A stretch of 64,000 nucleotides of DNA from positions 3,286,001 through 3,350,000 of the forward strand of contig OZ252253.1 in assembly GCA_965249775.1 (NCBI GenBank), given 5' to 3'. The position numbers were made by a program, and so were the translations under genes. The number at the start of each line of letters is the position of its first letter. The stretch's first letter is position 1. This document shows positions 56,901-64,000 of the stretch, one piece after another. The notes beneath the pieces were generated by a model. That model did not search any database. It was given only the letters and a program-made list of their open reading frames with translations, and was not told the DNA's origin. Origin of the DNA: UBA822 sp965249775. Lineage in GTDB: Bacteria; Gemmatimonadota; Gemmatimonadetes; Longimicrobiales; Gaopeijiaceae.

Positions 56901-58019
56901 GTGCGGAAGCTGACCCGACTGTTCGTCTTCATCTTGATGCCGGGCATATGCCTTTCGGCGCCCGTGGACTCCCAAGCGGCCCTTCAAGCGGCCGTCCAAG
57001 CGGCCTCCCAAGAGGCTTCCGCGGGTGTCCTGCGAGCTGAATTCCTCTTCGAGAGCGCGCCTTTTCCGAGCGTCCACGCCTCCACGATTGTCGAGACCGA
57101 TCAAGGCCTGGTTGCCGCGTGGTTCGGGGGCACGCGTGAGGGTGCCGAGGACGTCGGCATCTGGATGTCGAGGCAGGCAGCTGGCGAGTGGACCGAGCCG
57201 TTCGAGGTGGCCACCGGACTCCAGGCCGACGGAACTCGCTATCCGTGCTGGAACCCGGTGTTGTTCGCGGCGCCCGATGGCGCGGTGACGCTGTTCTACA
57301 AGGTGGGTCCCAGCCCAAGACTGTGGTGGGGCGAATCACGCACCTCTCGGGACGCCGGACGAACCTGGAGCGAGGCGGAGCGGTTGCCCGACGGCATCCT
57401 CGGCCCGATCAAGAACAAGCCGGTCCGACTCGTAGACGGGTCGATCATCAGCGGGAGCAGCACCGAAACGGACGAACGTCCGAGCACCTGGCGCATTCAC
57501 TTCGAGCGGTCCATCGACGGAGGCCGGTCATGGAGCGTGGTGCGGCCGGCGGCCGCTCCGGACGGAGCCGAGATCCAGGCGATCCAGCCGAGCATTCTGA
57601 TTCATCCCGGAGGCCGACTCCAGGCCGTGGGCCGCACGCGCTCAGGCCGCGTGTTCGAGACCTGGTCAGACGATGATGGACGAAGCTGGAGCCCGGTCAC
57701 GCTAACGGCGCTTCCCAATCCGAGCGCGGGGACCGATGCAGTCACGCTACGCAGCGGACGTCACCTGATCGTCTACAACCACACGGCGCGGGGCCGCTCG
57801 CCGTTGAACGTCGCGGTCTCGCAGGACGGCCTGACCTGGGAGGCGGCGCTCGTGCTGGAGCGTGAGGCAGGCGAGTACTCGTACCCGGCGGTGATCCAGA
57901 CGTCGGACGGCCTCGTGCATGTCAGCTATACGTGGCGGCGCGAACGCATCAGGCACGTCGTCATCGATCCGACTCGGCTCGTGCCGGCTCCGATGGCCGA
58001 CGGGGAGTGGCCAAGGTGA
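56901..58019 (+). CDS. Sialidase-like six-bladed-propeller exoglycosidase family protein
   Basis: 372 aa from GTG 56901, favoured by GGAGG 5 nt upstream and the signal peptide (MRKLTRLFVFILMPGICLSAPVDSQA); ATG 56847 is an alternative. After an Ala/Gln linker come family blocks: FESAPFPSVHASTIVETDQGLVAAWFGGTREGAEDVGIW, TRYPCWNPVLFAAPDGAVTLFYKVGPSPRLWW, GPIKNKPVRLVDGSIISGSSTE, IQPSILIHPGGRLQAVGRTRSG, GTDAVTLRSGRHLIVYNHTARGRSPLNVAVS and EYSYPAVIQTSDGLVHVSYTWRRERIRHVVID. This is the bacterial BNR/sialidase-like family common in Planctomycetota and Bacteroidota; true sialidase activity is not proven. It is probably periplasmic. Confidence 0.85.
   Translation: MRKLTRLFVFILMPGICLSAPVDSQAALQAAVQAASQEASAGVLRAEFLFESAPFPSVHASTIVETDQGLVAAWFGGTREGAEDVGIWMSRQAAGEWTEPFEVATGLQADGTRYPCWNPVLFAAPDGAVTLFYKVGPSPRLWWGESRTSRDAGRTWSEAERLPDGILGPIKNKPVRLVDGSIISGSSTETDERPSTWRIHFERSIDGGRSWSVVRPAAAPDGAEIQAIQPSILIHPGGRLQAVGRTRSGRVFETWSDDDGRSWSPVTLTALPNPSAGTDAVTLRSGRHLIVYNHTARGRSPLNVAVSQDGLTWEAALVLEREAGEYSYPAVIQTSDGLVHVSYTWRRERIRHVVIDPTRLVPAPMADGEWPR
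56973..57020 (+). repeat. Four tandem 12-bp repeats in the sialidase-like gene
   Basis: Units at 56973, 56985, 56997 and 57009 (CAAGCGGCC plus a variable triplet; the fourth CAAGAGGCT). They encode QAAL-QAAV-QAAS-QEAS, between the signal peptide and the propeller. Confidence 0.9.
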
Positions 58020-58042
58020 GGGATCACGGATCGAGAGGATTC

Positions 58043-58252
58043 ATGAGCTTTGGAGCCGAGATCCTTGGGCTCGTTTTTCTGGGAGTGGTCTACGGCGTCC
58101 TCATACCACTGTTGATAGTATGGCTCGACTCCGGCGTTCTCATCGCGGTCGTCTGCGTTGTTCTATTCCTGCCCGTCTTCATGGCATCGTACGGTCTCGC
58201 AGACGTGTTGACAGAGTTCACCTCTCGAGAAAAACGGGACGAAGAAGAATGA
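58043..58252 (+). CDS. Small two-TM membrane protein
   Basis: 69 aa from ATG 58043, with GAGAGGAT about 8 nt upstream. Two hydrophobic segments, EILGLVFLGVVYGVLIPLLIVWL (about 5-27) and VLIAVVCVVLFLPVFMASYGL (about 32-52), then a charged tail. No family is recognised. The stop overlaps the next start (ATGATG). Confidence 0.6.
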   Translation: MSFGAEILGLVFLGVVYGVLIPLLIVWLDSGVLIAVVCVVLFLPVFMASYGLADVLTEFTSREKRDEEE

Positions 58253-58584
58253 TGGCGATTCTGAGTTGGATTGGCGCGCTGGTCGTTCTGCTCGTCGGGG
58301 CGCTCATACTGAACGGCGTAGGCCAGTCGCTCGAAGGCCGGGAGACCACCTTCATCCACTTCGGATGGGTCACGCTGATCCTACTGATCGGAGGCGCCCT
58401 CTTCCCGTTCTGGGGATGGACGTCAACCGGATGGGTCCTCGGCGTGGCGGCGGCATGGAGCATCGTGCCGCCCCTTGCGAGCCGGCTCCTGGGTGACGGT
58501 CCGCCCTCCCGTCAGATCTACCACGGCGACCCGCCAGGCACCGGCGACGCCGAAGACCTTGCTAGCCCGGATGACGACCTATGA
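58249..58584 (+). CDS. Membrane protein, about three TM helices
   Basis: 111 aa from ATG 58249, translationally coupled to the gene before. WIGALVVLLVGALILNGVG, GWVTLILLIGGALFPFWGW and GWVLGVAAAWSIVPPLASRLL are membrane spans. The tail (GDPPGTGDAEDLASPDDDL) is acidic. Function unknown. The 3' end overlaps the convergent gene by 6 nt. Confidence 0.6.
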   Translation: MMAILSWIGALVVLLVGALILNGVGQSLEGRETTFIHFGWVTLILLIGGALFPFWGWTSTGWVLGVAAAWSIVPPLASRLLGDGPPSRQIYHGDPPGTGDAEDLASPDDDL

Positions 58585-59238
58585 TTCGGCGTCTGCGTGG
58601 TCCGGTTTTCGGGTCGTAAATTCGCATTCGTGCTCCGTAGGATGCAGCTCGATACCCACGGAGCGGAAGAAATCTATGAGCGATCCTCCGAGAGCAGCCG
58701 CTTCATCTTTTGGGCCAGATGGGCCAACAATATGGATTGCCTGATCGTTAGAAACCGAGGTCCACTTCTTGGCTCTGCAATCGTACAACACATGCACTTG
58801 CCAGTCGCTCATGTCGTGACCGGCCAACGCGGTGGCCTGTCCAGAACACCAAGAAACGGAAGCAAGTTTGGCGCGAGGGATCTGCAGATTATTGAAGTGA
58901 CATCCCAACAATGTGAAGCGAAAACGCGCCATCGGATCATCGCCTTGTTGTGGAACGATCTCGACAAAGTGATGGGCTGAGATCGCGGCCAAACGGTTGA
59001 TGATAAACAGGCGAAATCCGCCGGCCTCGCGAATGTGCACAGTGAGACCGGTACCGACGATCAACAACCAAATGACAGACAAGATGATGGCGTAGAGCGG
59101 AACCCATTTGTAGTCGACAAGATTGGATATGGCCACGGCAACGAAGGCCACCAGAACCGTAGAGTAGACGATTTCAAAGACGGCACCCTCGGAACGGGGA
59201 AGATCCATTCGAGCGACGGTGGTGTCTCTATGCGGCAT
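58579..59238 (-). CDS. Hypothetical protein with two TM helices and a soluble C-terminal domain
   Basis: 219 aa. VYSTVLVAFVAVAISNLVDYKWVPLYAIILSVIWLLIVGTGLTVHI gives two close helices (about 25-70). A mixed alpha/beta domain follows (FHFNNLQIPRAKLASVSWCSGQATALAGHDMSDWQVHVLY), ending in an acidic tail. No family is recognised. The DNA is less GC-rich than the neighbours, hinting at separate origin. Convergent with the small membrane-protein pair. Confidence 0.55.
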   Translation of the reverse strand: MPHRDTTVARMDLPRSEGAVFEIVYSTVLVAFVAVAISNLVDYKWVPLYAIILSVIWLLIVGTGLTVHIREAGGFRLFIINRLAAISAHHFVEIVPQQGDDPMARFRFTLLGCHFNNLQIPRAKLASVSWCSGQATALAGHDMSDWQVHVLYDCRAKKWTSVSNDQAIHIVGPSGPKDEAAALGGSLIDFFRSVGIELHPTEHECEFTTRKPDHADAES

Positions 59239-59407
59239 AACCTGTCGAGCGGCTCTTCATGGCGAGCCTCCGAAGCAAAGGATGTTCCCCTAAACTCGGG
59301 CGCCAACAGGCGGCTTGGAATTGGCCGGGTGGGGTTGTTCGTGCGTATTAAACGATACTATTCAGGGACTGGACGGTAAAGATTTTCGGGGATTCTGGGT
59401 GTTCTGC

Positions 59408-59451
59408 TTGCGCCAACCGGCCCGCTCTCGGATGTTGACCACAGTCTGATC
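59408..59451 (+). promoter_or_regulatory. Conserved promoter-like block, copy C
   Basis: TTGCGC (59408-59413), 17 bp, GATGTT (59431-59436), core CTCTCGGATGTTGAC, then CAGTCTGATCC as in copy A. It precedes the first Sel1/plug paralogue by about 66 nt, and a short leader ORF at 59464 by 28 nt. Confidence 0.6.
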
Positions 59452-59501
59452 CCGGAGTGTGCCATGTCCGATCGCGACACGCCGCAGCGCAGCCCTTGAA
59501 G

Positions 59502-60896
59502 ATGAACGGCAAGTCCCTGCTCGTAGTCCTCTTCGCAAGCCTGTCGCCTGGCCCGCTGGCGGGTCAGGATGCCGAAACGTTGAGCCAAGCCTGCGACGCC
59601 GGCGTCGTGCAGAGCTGCGACGCTCTCGGGCTCAGGTACGAAGCCGGGTTGGACGTCACTCAGGATCTGGCGCGTGCCGTCGGCCTCTTTCAAAAAGCTT
59701 GCGACGACGGCCTGATGCTCGGCTGCCACCACCTCGGGACTATGTACAGGGCGGGCCTGGGCGTCGGACAGGACCTTGGCACCGCGGTCGGCCTCTACCA
59801 ACGAGCCTGCGGAGGCGGAATGATGGATGCCTGCGCCAACCTGGGGATGAGCTATGAGCGTGGCGACGGCGTCACGCAGGACGCCGCCACTGCCGTCAGC
59901 TTCTATAGGCGAGCCTGTGACGGCGGAGTGATTTGGACCTGCGACCGCTCCGGGATCGCTAATGAGCCTGACGCTGGAGTTGCTCCGGTCGCCGGATTTC
60001 GCATTGCCGGTTTGGTCGTGGATACGGAGACCAGAGAACCGCTCAACGAAGCGATCGTGGAGATGCCGGCGCTCGGGATTCGGGTGATCACCGACGGATC
60101 GGGTCGCGTCGAGCTCCCGGTACTCCCCCCCGGGCGCCATCGCCTAAACGCAGAACGGGTCGGGTATCAGATTCTGCAGGGTGAGCTGGTGGTACCGGGG
60201 CAACGAGAAGTCGAGATTCCCCTGGAGCGGACCCTCATAGGCGACTTGGGGGCTCCGGGGCAGGTCGTCGGTCGGGTCCTGGAGGGTGGCAGAGAATATG
60301 GGATTTCGGACGTGGAGGTCACCGTACTGACCTCCACACCCGTCCGTACACTCAGTGACCCACGAGGACGGTTCAGCCTCGCGGACGTCGAGCCCGGGTT
60401 GGTCGACGTCCAGTTCGAGCGGCTGGGCTACGCTACTCGCACCGCCGCGGTGATCGTGCAACCTGATCGGACCGTCGAAATCAACGCCTCGATGTCCACC
60501 CAACCGATCGAGCTCGAGCCGATCGAGGTCGTGGTCCGCTCCCGCGTTCTCCAAGGGAACGGATTCTACCGGAGGGCCGCCGTCCCGGGTGCCCGATTCA
60601 CGCGGGCGGACATCGAAGCGTTGAACCCCAGTTTTACGGCCGAACTTCTTCGACGCGTTCTGCAGGTCAGGGTGGCCAACGGGGTGGTCCTAGGGCGTCG
60701 TCGCGCGGGAGTTCCTTGTCGCCTGACATTTTTCTTGAACGGGATACGGATGGAGGACGACTTCGACTTCGAATCGATCCCCCCCAATTGGTTAGAGGGG
60801 ATGGAGATCTACCAAGGGCTTAGCACCCCCATAGAGTACCAGGGCTTTCGACTTGACGGCGGACAGATTTGCGGCGTCGTACTCCTCTGGACGTAG
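59502..60896 (+). CDS. Cys-rich Sel1 repeats fused to carboxypeptidase-regulatory and plug-like domains, paralogue 1
   Basis: 464 aa. Signal peptide (MNGKSLLVVLFASLSPGPLAGQ). Residues about 25-160 hold four ~36-aa Sel1-like repeats of the Hcp type, each with two Cys eight residues apart (ACDAGVVQSC, ACDDGLMLGC, ACGGGMMDAC, ACDGGVIWTC), so each is likely disulfide-locked. Residues about 170-345 are two carboxypeptidase-regulatory-like beta-sandwiches (GLVVDTETREPLNEAIVEM; GRVLEGGREYGISDVEVTVLTSTPV). Residues about 350-464 resemble a TonB-receptor plug (VVVRSRV, RADIEALNP, FLNGIRMEDDF, IEYQ, CGVVLLWT). Such plug-only proteins without a barrel are common in Gemmatimonadota. An 11-codon leader (59464-59499) ends 2 nt before the ATG. 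Confidence 0.72.
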   Translation: MNGKSLLVVLFASLSPGPLAGQDAETLSQACDAGVVQSCDALGLRYEAGLDVTQDLARAVGLFQKACDDGLMLGCHHLGTMYRAGLGVGQDLGTAVGLYQRACGGGMMDACANLGMSYERGDGVTQDAATAVSFYRRACDGGVIWTCDRSGIANEPDAGVAPVAGFRIAGLVVDTETREPLNEAIVEMPALGIRVITDGSGRVELPVLPPGRHRLNAERVGYQILQGELVVPGQREVEIPLERTLIGDLGAPGQVVGRVLEGGREYGISDVEVTVLTSTPVRTLSDPRGRFSLADVEPGLVDVQFERLGYATRTAAVIVQPDRTVEINASMSTQPIELEPIEVVVRSRVLQGNGFYRRAAVPGARFTRADIEALNPSFTAELLRRVLQVRVANGVVLGRRRAGVPCRLTFFLNGIRMEDDFDFESIPPNWLEGMEIYQGLSTPIEYQGFRLDGGQICGVVLLWT

Positions 60897-60930
60897 CGGT
60901 GGCCGAGCCGGTGGAACGCAGCCCTTGAAT

Positions 60931-62307
60931 ATGAAAAGCGAGTCCCTACTCGTAGTCGTCTTCGCCAGCCTGTTGACTGGCCCGTTGGCGGGTCAGGATG
61001 CCGAAGCGTTGACCCAAGCCTGTGACGCCGGTGACATGCAGAGTTGTGTCGCTCTCGGGCTCAGGTACGAGGCCGGATTGGACGTCACACAGGATCTGGA
61101 GCGTGCCGTCAGCCTCTTTCAAACAGCTTGTGACGGCGAACTCATGGTCGGCTGCAACCACCTCGGGAGCATGTACAGGATCGGGGCGGGCGTCACACCG
61201 GACCCTGGCATCGCCGCCAGCCTCCATGAGCGAGCCTGCGACGGTGGAATAATGGACGCCTGCGCCAACCTGGGGATGAGTTACGAGCGTGGCGACGGAG
61301 TCACGCAGGACGCCGCCACTGCCGTCGGCCTCTACCAGCGAGCCTGTGACGGCGGAGTGACGTGGACCTGCGACCGCTCCGGGATCGCTATTGAGCCTGT
61401 CGCTGGAGTTGCTCCGGCCGCCGGATTTCGCATTGCCGGTTTGGTCGTGGATGCGGAGACCAGAGACCCGCTCAGCGAGGCGATGGTGGAAGTGCCACAG
61501 CTCGGGATTCAGGTGATCACCGACGGGTCAGGTCGCGTCGAGTTCCCGGTACTCCCCGCCGGGCGCCATCGCCTAAATGCAGAACGGGTCGGGTACGAGC
61601 CCTTGGAAGGTGAACTGTTGGTTCCGGGAGACCGAGAAGTCATGATTCCACTAGACCGGGCCGCCCTCGGCGACTTGCAGGCACCGGGGCGGGTCGTCGG
61701 TCGGGTCCTGGAGGGTGGCAGAGAATATGGGATTTCGGATGTGGCGATCACCGTACTGACCTCCACACCAGTCAGCACACTCAGTGACCCGCAAGGACGG
61801 TTCAGCCTCACGGACGTCGAGACCGGGTTGGTCGATGTCCAGTTCGAGCGGCTGGGCTACACCACCCGCAGGGCCAAAGTGATCGTGCAACCTGATGGAA
61901 CCGTCGAAATCAACGCCTCGATGTCCGCCCAACCGATCGAGCTCGAGCCGATCGAGGTCGTGGTGCGCTCCCGTATTCTCGAACGGAACGGATTCTACCA
62001 GCGGGGCCATTTGGGCTACCAGCTCACGCGGACGGAGATCGAAGCGAGGGATCCCATAGTCACGACCAGCCTCCTGCGGAGCCGCATGGGCGTGGGGGTA
62101 ATTGAGGGAACCTTCGGCCCGCCGACCGTCAGAGGGCGGGCCAATTGTCGCTTACTAATCTACTTGGATGGGCTACGGATCGACTGGGACTTCAACACGA
62201 TCCCCCCCGAGTGGCTAGAGGGGATGGAGGTCATCAAAGAACCGTACGTGCCCCCCCAGTACTTTTCGGGGGGTTGCGGCGTCGTACTCATCTGGACGAC
62301 GAGGTGA
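60931..62307 (+). CDS. Cys-rich Sel1 / carboxypeptidase-regulatory / plug-like protein, paralogue 2
   Basis: 458 aa, same architecture as the preceding gene and starting 34 nt after it. Four Sel1-like repeats (ACDAGDMQSC, ACDGELMVGC, ACDGGIMDAC, ACDGGVTWTC), two beta-sandwiches and a plug-like end (RSRIL, TEIEARDP, IYLDGLRIDWDF, CGVVLIWTTR). Protein and DNA similarity to paralogue 1 is very high through the first ~350 residues and drops in the plug-like part. There, the pocket segment (VGVIEGTFGPPTVRGRANC) differs from that of paralogue 1. This points to recent tandem duplication with diversification of the C-terminal ligand side. The leader again ends RSP-stop 2 nt before the ATG. Confidence 0.72.
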   Translation: MKSESLLVVVFASLLTGPLAGQDAEALTQACDAGDMQSCVALGLRYEAGLDVTQDLERAVSLFQTACDGELMVGCNHLGSMYRIGAGVTPDPGIAASLHERACDGGIMDACANLGMSYERGDGVTQDAATAVGLYQRACDGGVTWTCDRSGIAIEPVAGVAPAAGFRIAGLVVDAETRDPLSEAMVEVPQLGIQVITDGSGRVEFPVLPAGRHRLNAERVGYEPLEGELLVPGDREVMIPLDRAALGDLQAPGRVVGRVLEGGREYGISDVAITVLTSTPVSTLSDPQGRFSLTDVETGLVDVQFERLGYTTRRAKVIVQPDGTVEINASMSAQPIELEPIEVVVRSRILERNGFYQRGHLGYQLTRTEIEARDPIVTTSLLRSRMGVGVIEGTFGPPTVRGRANCRLLIYLDGLRIDWDFNTIPPEWLEGMEVIKEPYVPPQYFSGGCGVVLIWTTR

Positions 62308-62409
62308 CTGAGTCGGAGGTGGCCGTCTTCTCGTTCGGCGGTGCGAGATGCACGTTGGCCACCGCAGGGTCAGTGATTCACCGAGCCGCTGCCGGCTCTC
62401 TACTTGCGT

Positions 62410-62424
62410 CCCGAGCGGCTCGGG
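62410..62424 (+). terminator. Short GC hairpin after the paralogue pair
   Basis: CCCGAG-CGG-CTCGGG pairs perfectly across three bases, about 100 nt after the second paralogue. It has no T-tract, so the terminator call is weak. The 202-bp gap 62308-62509 otherwise shows nothing recognisable before the AGAGGAGG of the next gene. Confidence 0.35.
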
Positions 62425-62509
62425 GGTGGTGAACGCCCAGCTGATTCTGCAGATCCCTTAGACCGCCCGTTGCTAATCGTTCCGGATCAGAACCAAGAGG
62501 AGGTGGGTC

Positions 62510-62947
62510 ATGTCATCACAGAATGTGGAGACCTTGCGTGCGGCGCATCAGGCCTTCAACAGCCGCGACTTCGACGGGTTTGTGAGCAAGATGATCGCAA
62601 GTTGCACTTATCGTGATCAAGCTCGCAATGTCACCTTCACAGGACGCGACGGCTTCAAAGAGTTCATGCAAGGCTGGGCGGGCGCGTTTTCCAACGCTAC
62701 GGTTACCGACCCAACTTACCTGGACGCCGGCGACACCGTGATCGCTCAGTTCAAGGGGCGAGGCGTCAACGACGGCGCGTTCGGAGACCTCCCCGCGACC
62801 GGTCGGGAGATCAACGTCTCTTTCTGCGAGCTCATGCGTTTCGACGACAATGGCCAGATCGTATCCGGCGGCATTTACTATGATCAGGTCACGCTGATGA
62901 CGCAGCTTGGCCACATTGAGCCGTCTGCGGACGCTGCGACTGGTTAG
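62510..62947 (+). CDS. SnoaL-like / NTF2-fold protein
   Basis: 145 aa; AGAGGAGG at 62496-62503. NVETLRAAHQAFNSRDFDGFVSKMIASCTYRDQARNVTFTGRDGFKEFMQGWAGAFSNATVTDPTYLDAGDTVIAQFKGRGVNDG, then ATGREINVSFCELMRFDDNGQIVSGGIYYDQVTLMTQLGH, matches SnoaL-type polyketide-cyclase-like/ester-cyclase NTF2 folds. Such proteins have varied roles. No linked biosynthetic genes suggest a pathway. Confidence 0.82.
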   Translation: MSSQNVETLRAAHQAFNSRDFDGFVSKMIASCTYRDQARNVTFTGRDGFKEFMQGWAGAFSNATVTDPTYLDAGDTVIAQFKGRGVNDGAFGDLPATGREINVSFCELMRFDDNGQIVSGGIYYDQVTLMTQLGHIEPSADAATG

Positions 62948-63013
62948 TCTGTGCGGCGGGGGCCGACCGAAGAGCGACCCGATCGGAGCAACGAGGCTAT
63001 TGGCCCCCCCCCG

Positions 63014-64000
63014 TCACTCCAGGCCGAAAGCGAGCAGCACGTTCCCTGCCCGGCTGCCGATAAAGGCGTAGCCGCTGTTGACGTAGAGCATCCCGTCGAC
63101 GATCACGGGTCCGGACGCGTTAAGCGATCCTCCTGACGCCGGCACACCGTTCACCGTGTCGAAGTCGCGGTTCGTGTCGTAGATCCAGATGATCTCGCCA
63201 CTCTCCGCCGAGTGAGCCCGAAGACCGCCATCGTTGGACCCCGAGAACACGACGCCGGGGATCGCCGAGACAGCGGCCGCGAGGGCCGCGTCACAGCCGC
63301 TCATAAAGCCGGACCGGATGCCGGACTCGGCGCAGATCGGAGGTGGCGGCTCGGCTTTCCAGACCAACTCGCCCGTTCTCAGACGGACGGCCGACAGCCC
63401 GCCGGGCGCCGGCGTAAGCAGGTCCGAGTTGGCGAAATAGGCATTGTCGCCGTCGACGGCGAAGCCCCATTCGATCCCCCCGAGTGCGCTGCCTGCGCCA
63501 GCCCGGTACTCCCAGACGATGGCGCCATCGCGGTCCGGGTCGAGGCCGTAGGTCATGCCCGACTTCTGACCGATCACGAGGAGGTCGCTCCCGGTCGACA
63601 GCGTGACGAGCACGGGAGAGGCGCCGAAGTCGAAGTCGGGGCCCTCGTCCTCCGGACAGTTTGGGTTGGCTCCACCACAACCAAGGATGAACGCGTCTGC
63701 GGGGGTCAGCTGGTTCCACCAGCGGATCTCGCCGCTGTCGAGCTCGAAGGCGACGATCGCATCGCTCGTCTCGGCGGCCGGCTGCGTGTAAGCGTTGCCG
63801 GTGGCGGCGTAGATGAGACCGCGGCTGGCGTCGATAGTGGGCGCCCCCCAGATCGCGGCGCCCGCCGGACCCGAAAGTGTCGTGCCATTCGGGCCGGTGC
63901 CCCTGCGCGCCGGTTCGGTAGGAATGGTGAAAGACTTCCAGATCTGATCGCCGGTCGCCGCGTCGAGCGCCACGACGCTGCCTCGGAACGTGCAGCAGCC
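63014..64000 (-). CDS. PQQ-binding-like beta-propeller protein, 5' end cut by window edge
   Basis: 328 codons to the right edge without a start. Blades of quinoprotein type: GSVVALDAATGDQIWKSFT, GAPTIDASRGLIYAATGNAY, SDAIVAFELDSGEIRWWNQL, ILGCGGANPNCPEDEGPDFDFGASPVL, DLLVIGQKSGMTYGLDPDRDGAIVWEYRAGAGSALGGIEWG, GGLRAHSAESGEIIWIYDT. This is the polyvinyl-alcohol-dehydrogenase-like / PQQ-dependent dehydrogenase pattern (WGAP, DFGASP). A Cys pair (GCC at the edge) may belong to the vicinal disulfide typical of quinoprotein alcohol dehydrogenases, but the edge prevents a firm call. Confidence 0.8.
   Translation of the reverse strand, partial: GCCTFRGSVVALDAATGDQIWKSFTIPTEPARRGTGPNGTTLSGPAGAAIWGAPTIDASRGLIYAATGNAYTQPAAETSDAIVAFELDSGEIRWWNQLTPADAFILGCGGANPNCPEDEGPDFDFGASPVLVTLSTGSDLLVIGQKSGMTYGLDPDRDGAIVWEYRAGAGSALGGIEWGFAVDGDNAYFANSDLLTPAPGGLSAVRLRTGELVWKAEPPPPICAESGIRSGFMSGCDAALAAAVSAIPGVVFSGSNDGGLRAHSAESGEIIWIYDTNRDFDTVNGVPASGGSLNASGPVIVDGMLYVNSGYAFIGSRAGNVLLAFGLE

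Noticed and set aside
1..64000. tRNA, rRNA, riboswitch, IS element or prophage genes
   Set aside because: I looked for cloverleaf arms, conserved rRNA segments, transposase motifs and phage structural genes, and saw none I could support by eye; a tRNAscan/Rfam/ISfinder run would be decisive.

Overview
The window looks like chromosomal DNA of a GC-rich, Gram-negative, probably marine or host-associated Gemmatimonadota-type bacterium. This is an inference from gene style: a Ser/Thr kinase joined to a TolB-like propeller, PadR plus remnants of ADOP-type permease operons, DUF5916, CarboxypepD_reg/plug proteins, many secreted propeller and serine-hydrolase proteins, and SDR, acyl-CoA dehydrogenase and MaoC clusters. 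I see no rRNA, tRNA, CRISPR array, IS element or prophage.

Layout. 1-21.4 kb is a run of mostly secreted or envelope proteins: a CocE-type hydrolase (cut by the left edge), DUF922, DUF2071, a lipoprotein Pcm, a TolC-like channel, two PQQ-sugar-dehydrogenase-like propellers (one fused to leucine-rich repeats), an Smr protein, an SGNH esterase, a kinase-TolB gene broken by a frameshift, an S9D glutamyl endopeptidase, a metallo-beta-lactamase fold protein, DinB, and two proteins sharing a small beta-domain, one of them fused to a class-C-type serine hydrolase. 22.2-28.8 kb is an acyl-CoA catabolism cluster (SDR, acyl-CoA dehydrogenase, MaoC hydratase, SDR, ACAD10/11-type phosphotransferase). It is interrupted at 24.9-26.9 kb by an AT-richer gene in which an AbiEi-like antitoxin region precedes a complete HipA kinase, under a palindrome-embedded promoter. 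A ParE-type toxin/antitoxin pair follows the cluster. 30.6-33 kb holds a PadR regulator, decayed copies of its own module, and a lipoprotein nuclease/phosphatase with an oligo-aspartate tail; regulator and target share 15-bp palindromes.

33.8-45.7 kb holds hydrolase, GNAT, thioesterase and DUF2157 genes, then a branched-chain-amino-acid-type ABC importer (order: acyl-CoA dehydrogenase, livM, livH, livG, livF, binding protein) divergent from an acyl-CoA ligase. This reads as uptake, CoA activation and first oxidation of an organic acid. VapBC and a DUF5916 protein follow. 49.2-52.7 kb carries folate genes (a FolM-like reductase facing folB-folK) and DUF5715. 52.9-64 kb carries another serine hydrolase, a three-gene membrane/winged-helix operon with a tandem palindromic operator, a sialidase-like propeller, small membrane proteins, two tandem paralogues combining Cys-rich Sel1 repeats with carboxypeptidase-regulatory and plug-like domains, a SnoaL-like protein and a PQQ-type propeller cut by the right edge.

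Most notable signals: the fused AbiEi-like/HipA gene as a possible single-gene toxin-antitoxin unit; a ~45-bp promoter-like block repeated before three unrelated secreted-protein genes; the PadR box regulon; the tandem operator at 54.93 kb; the duplicated Sel1/plug genes; and several short fossils and tandem repeats recording recent local rearrangement.
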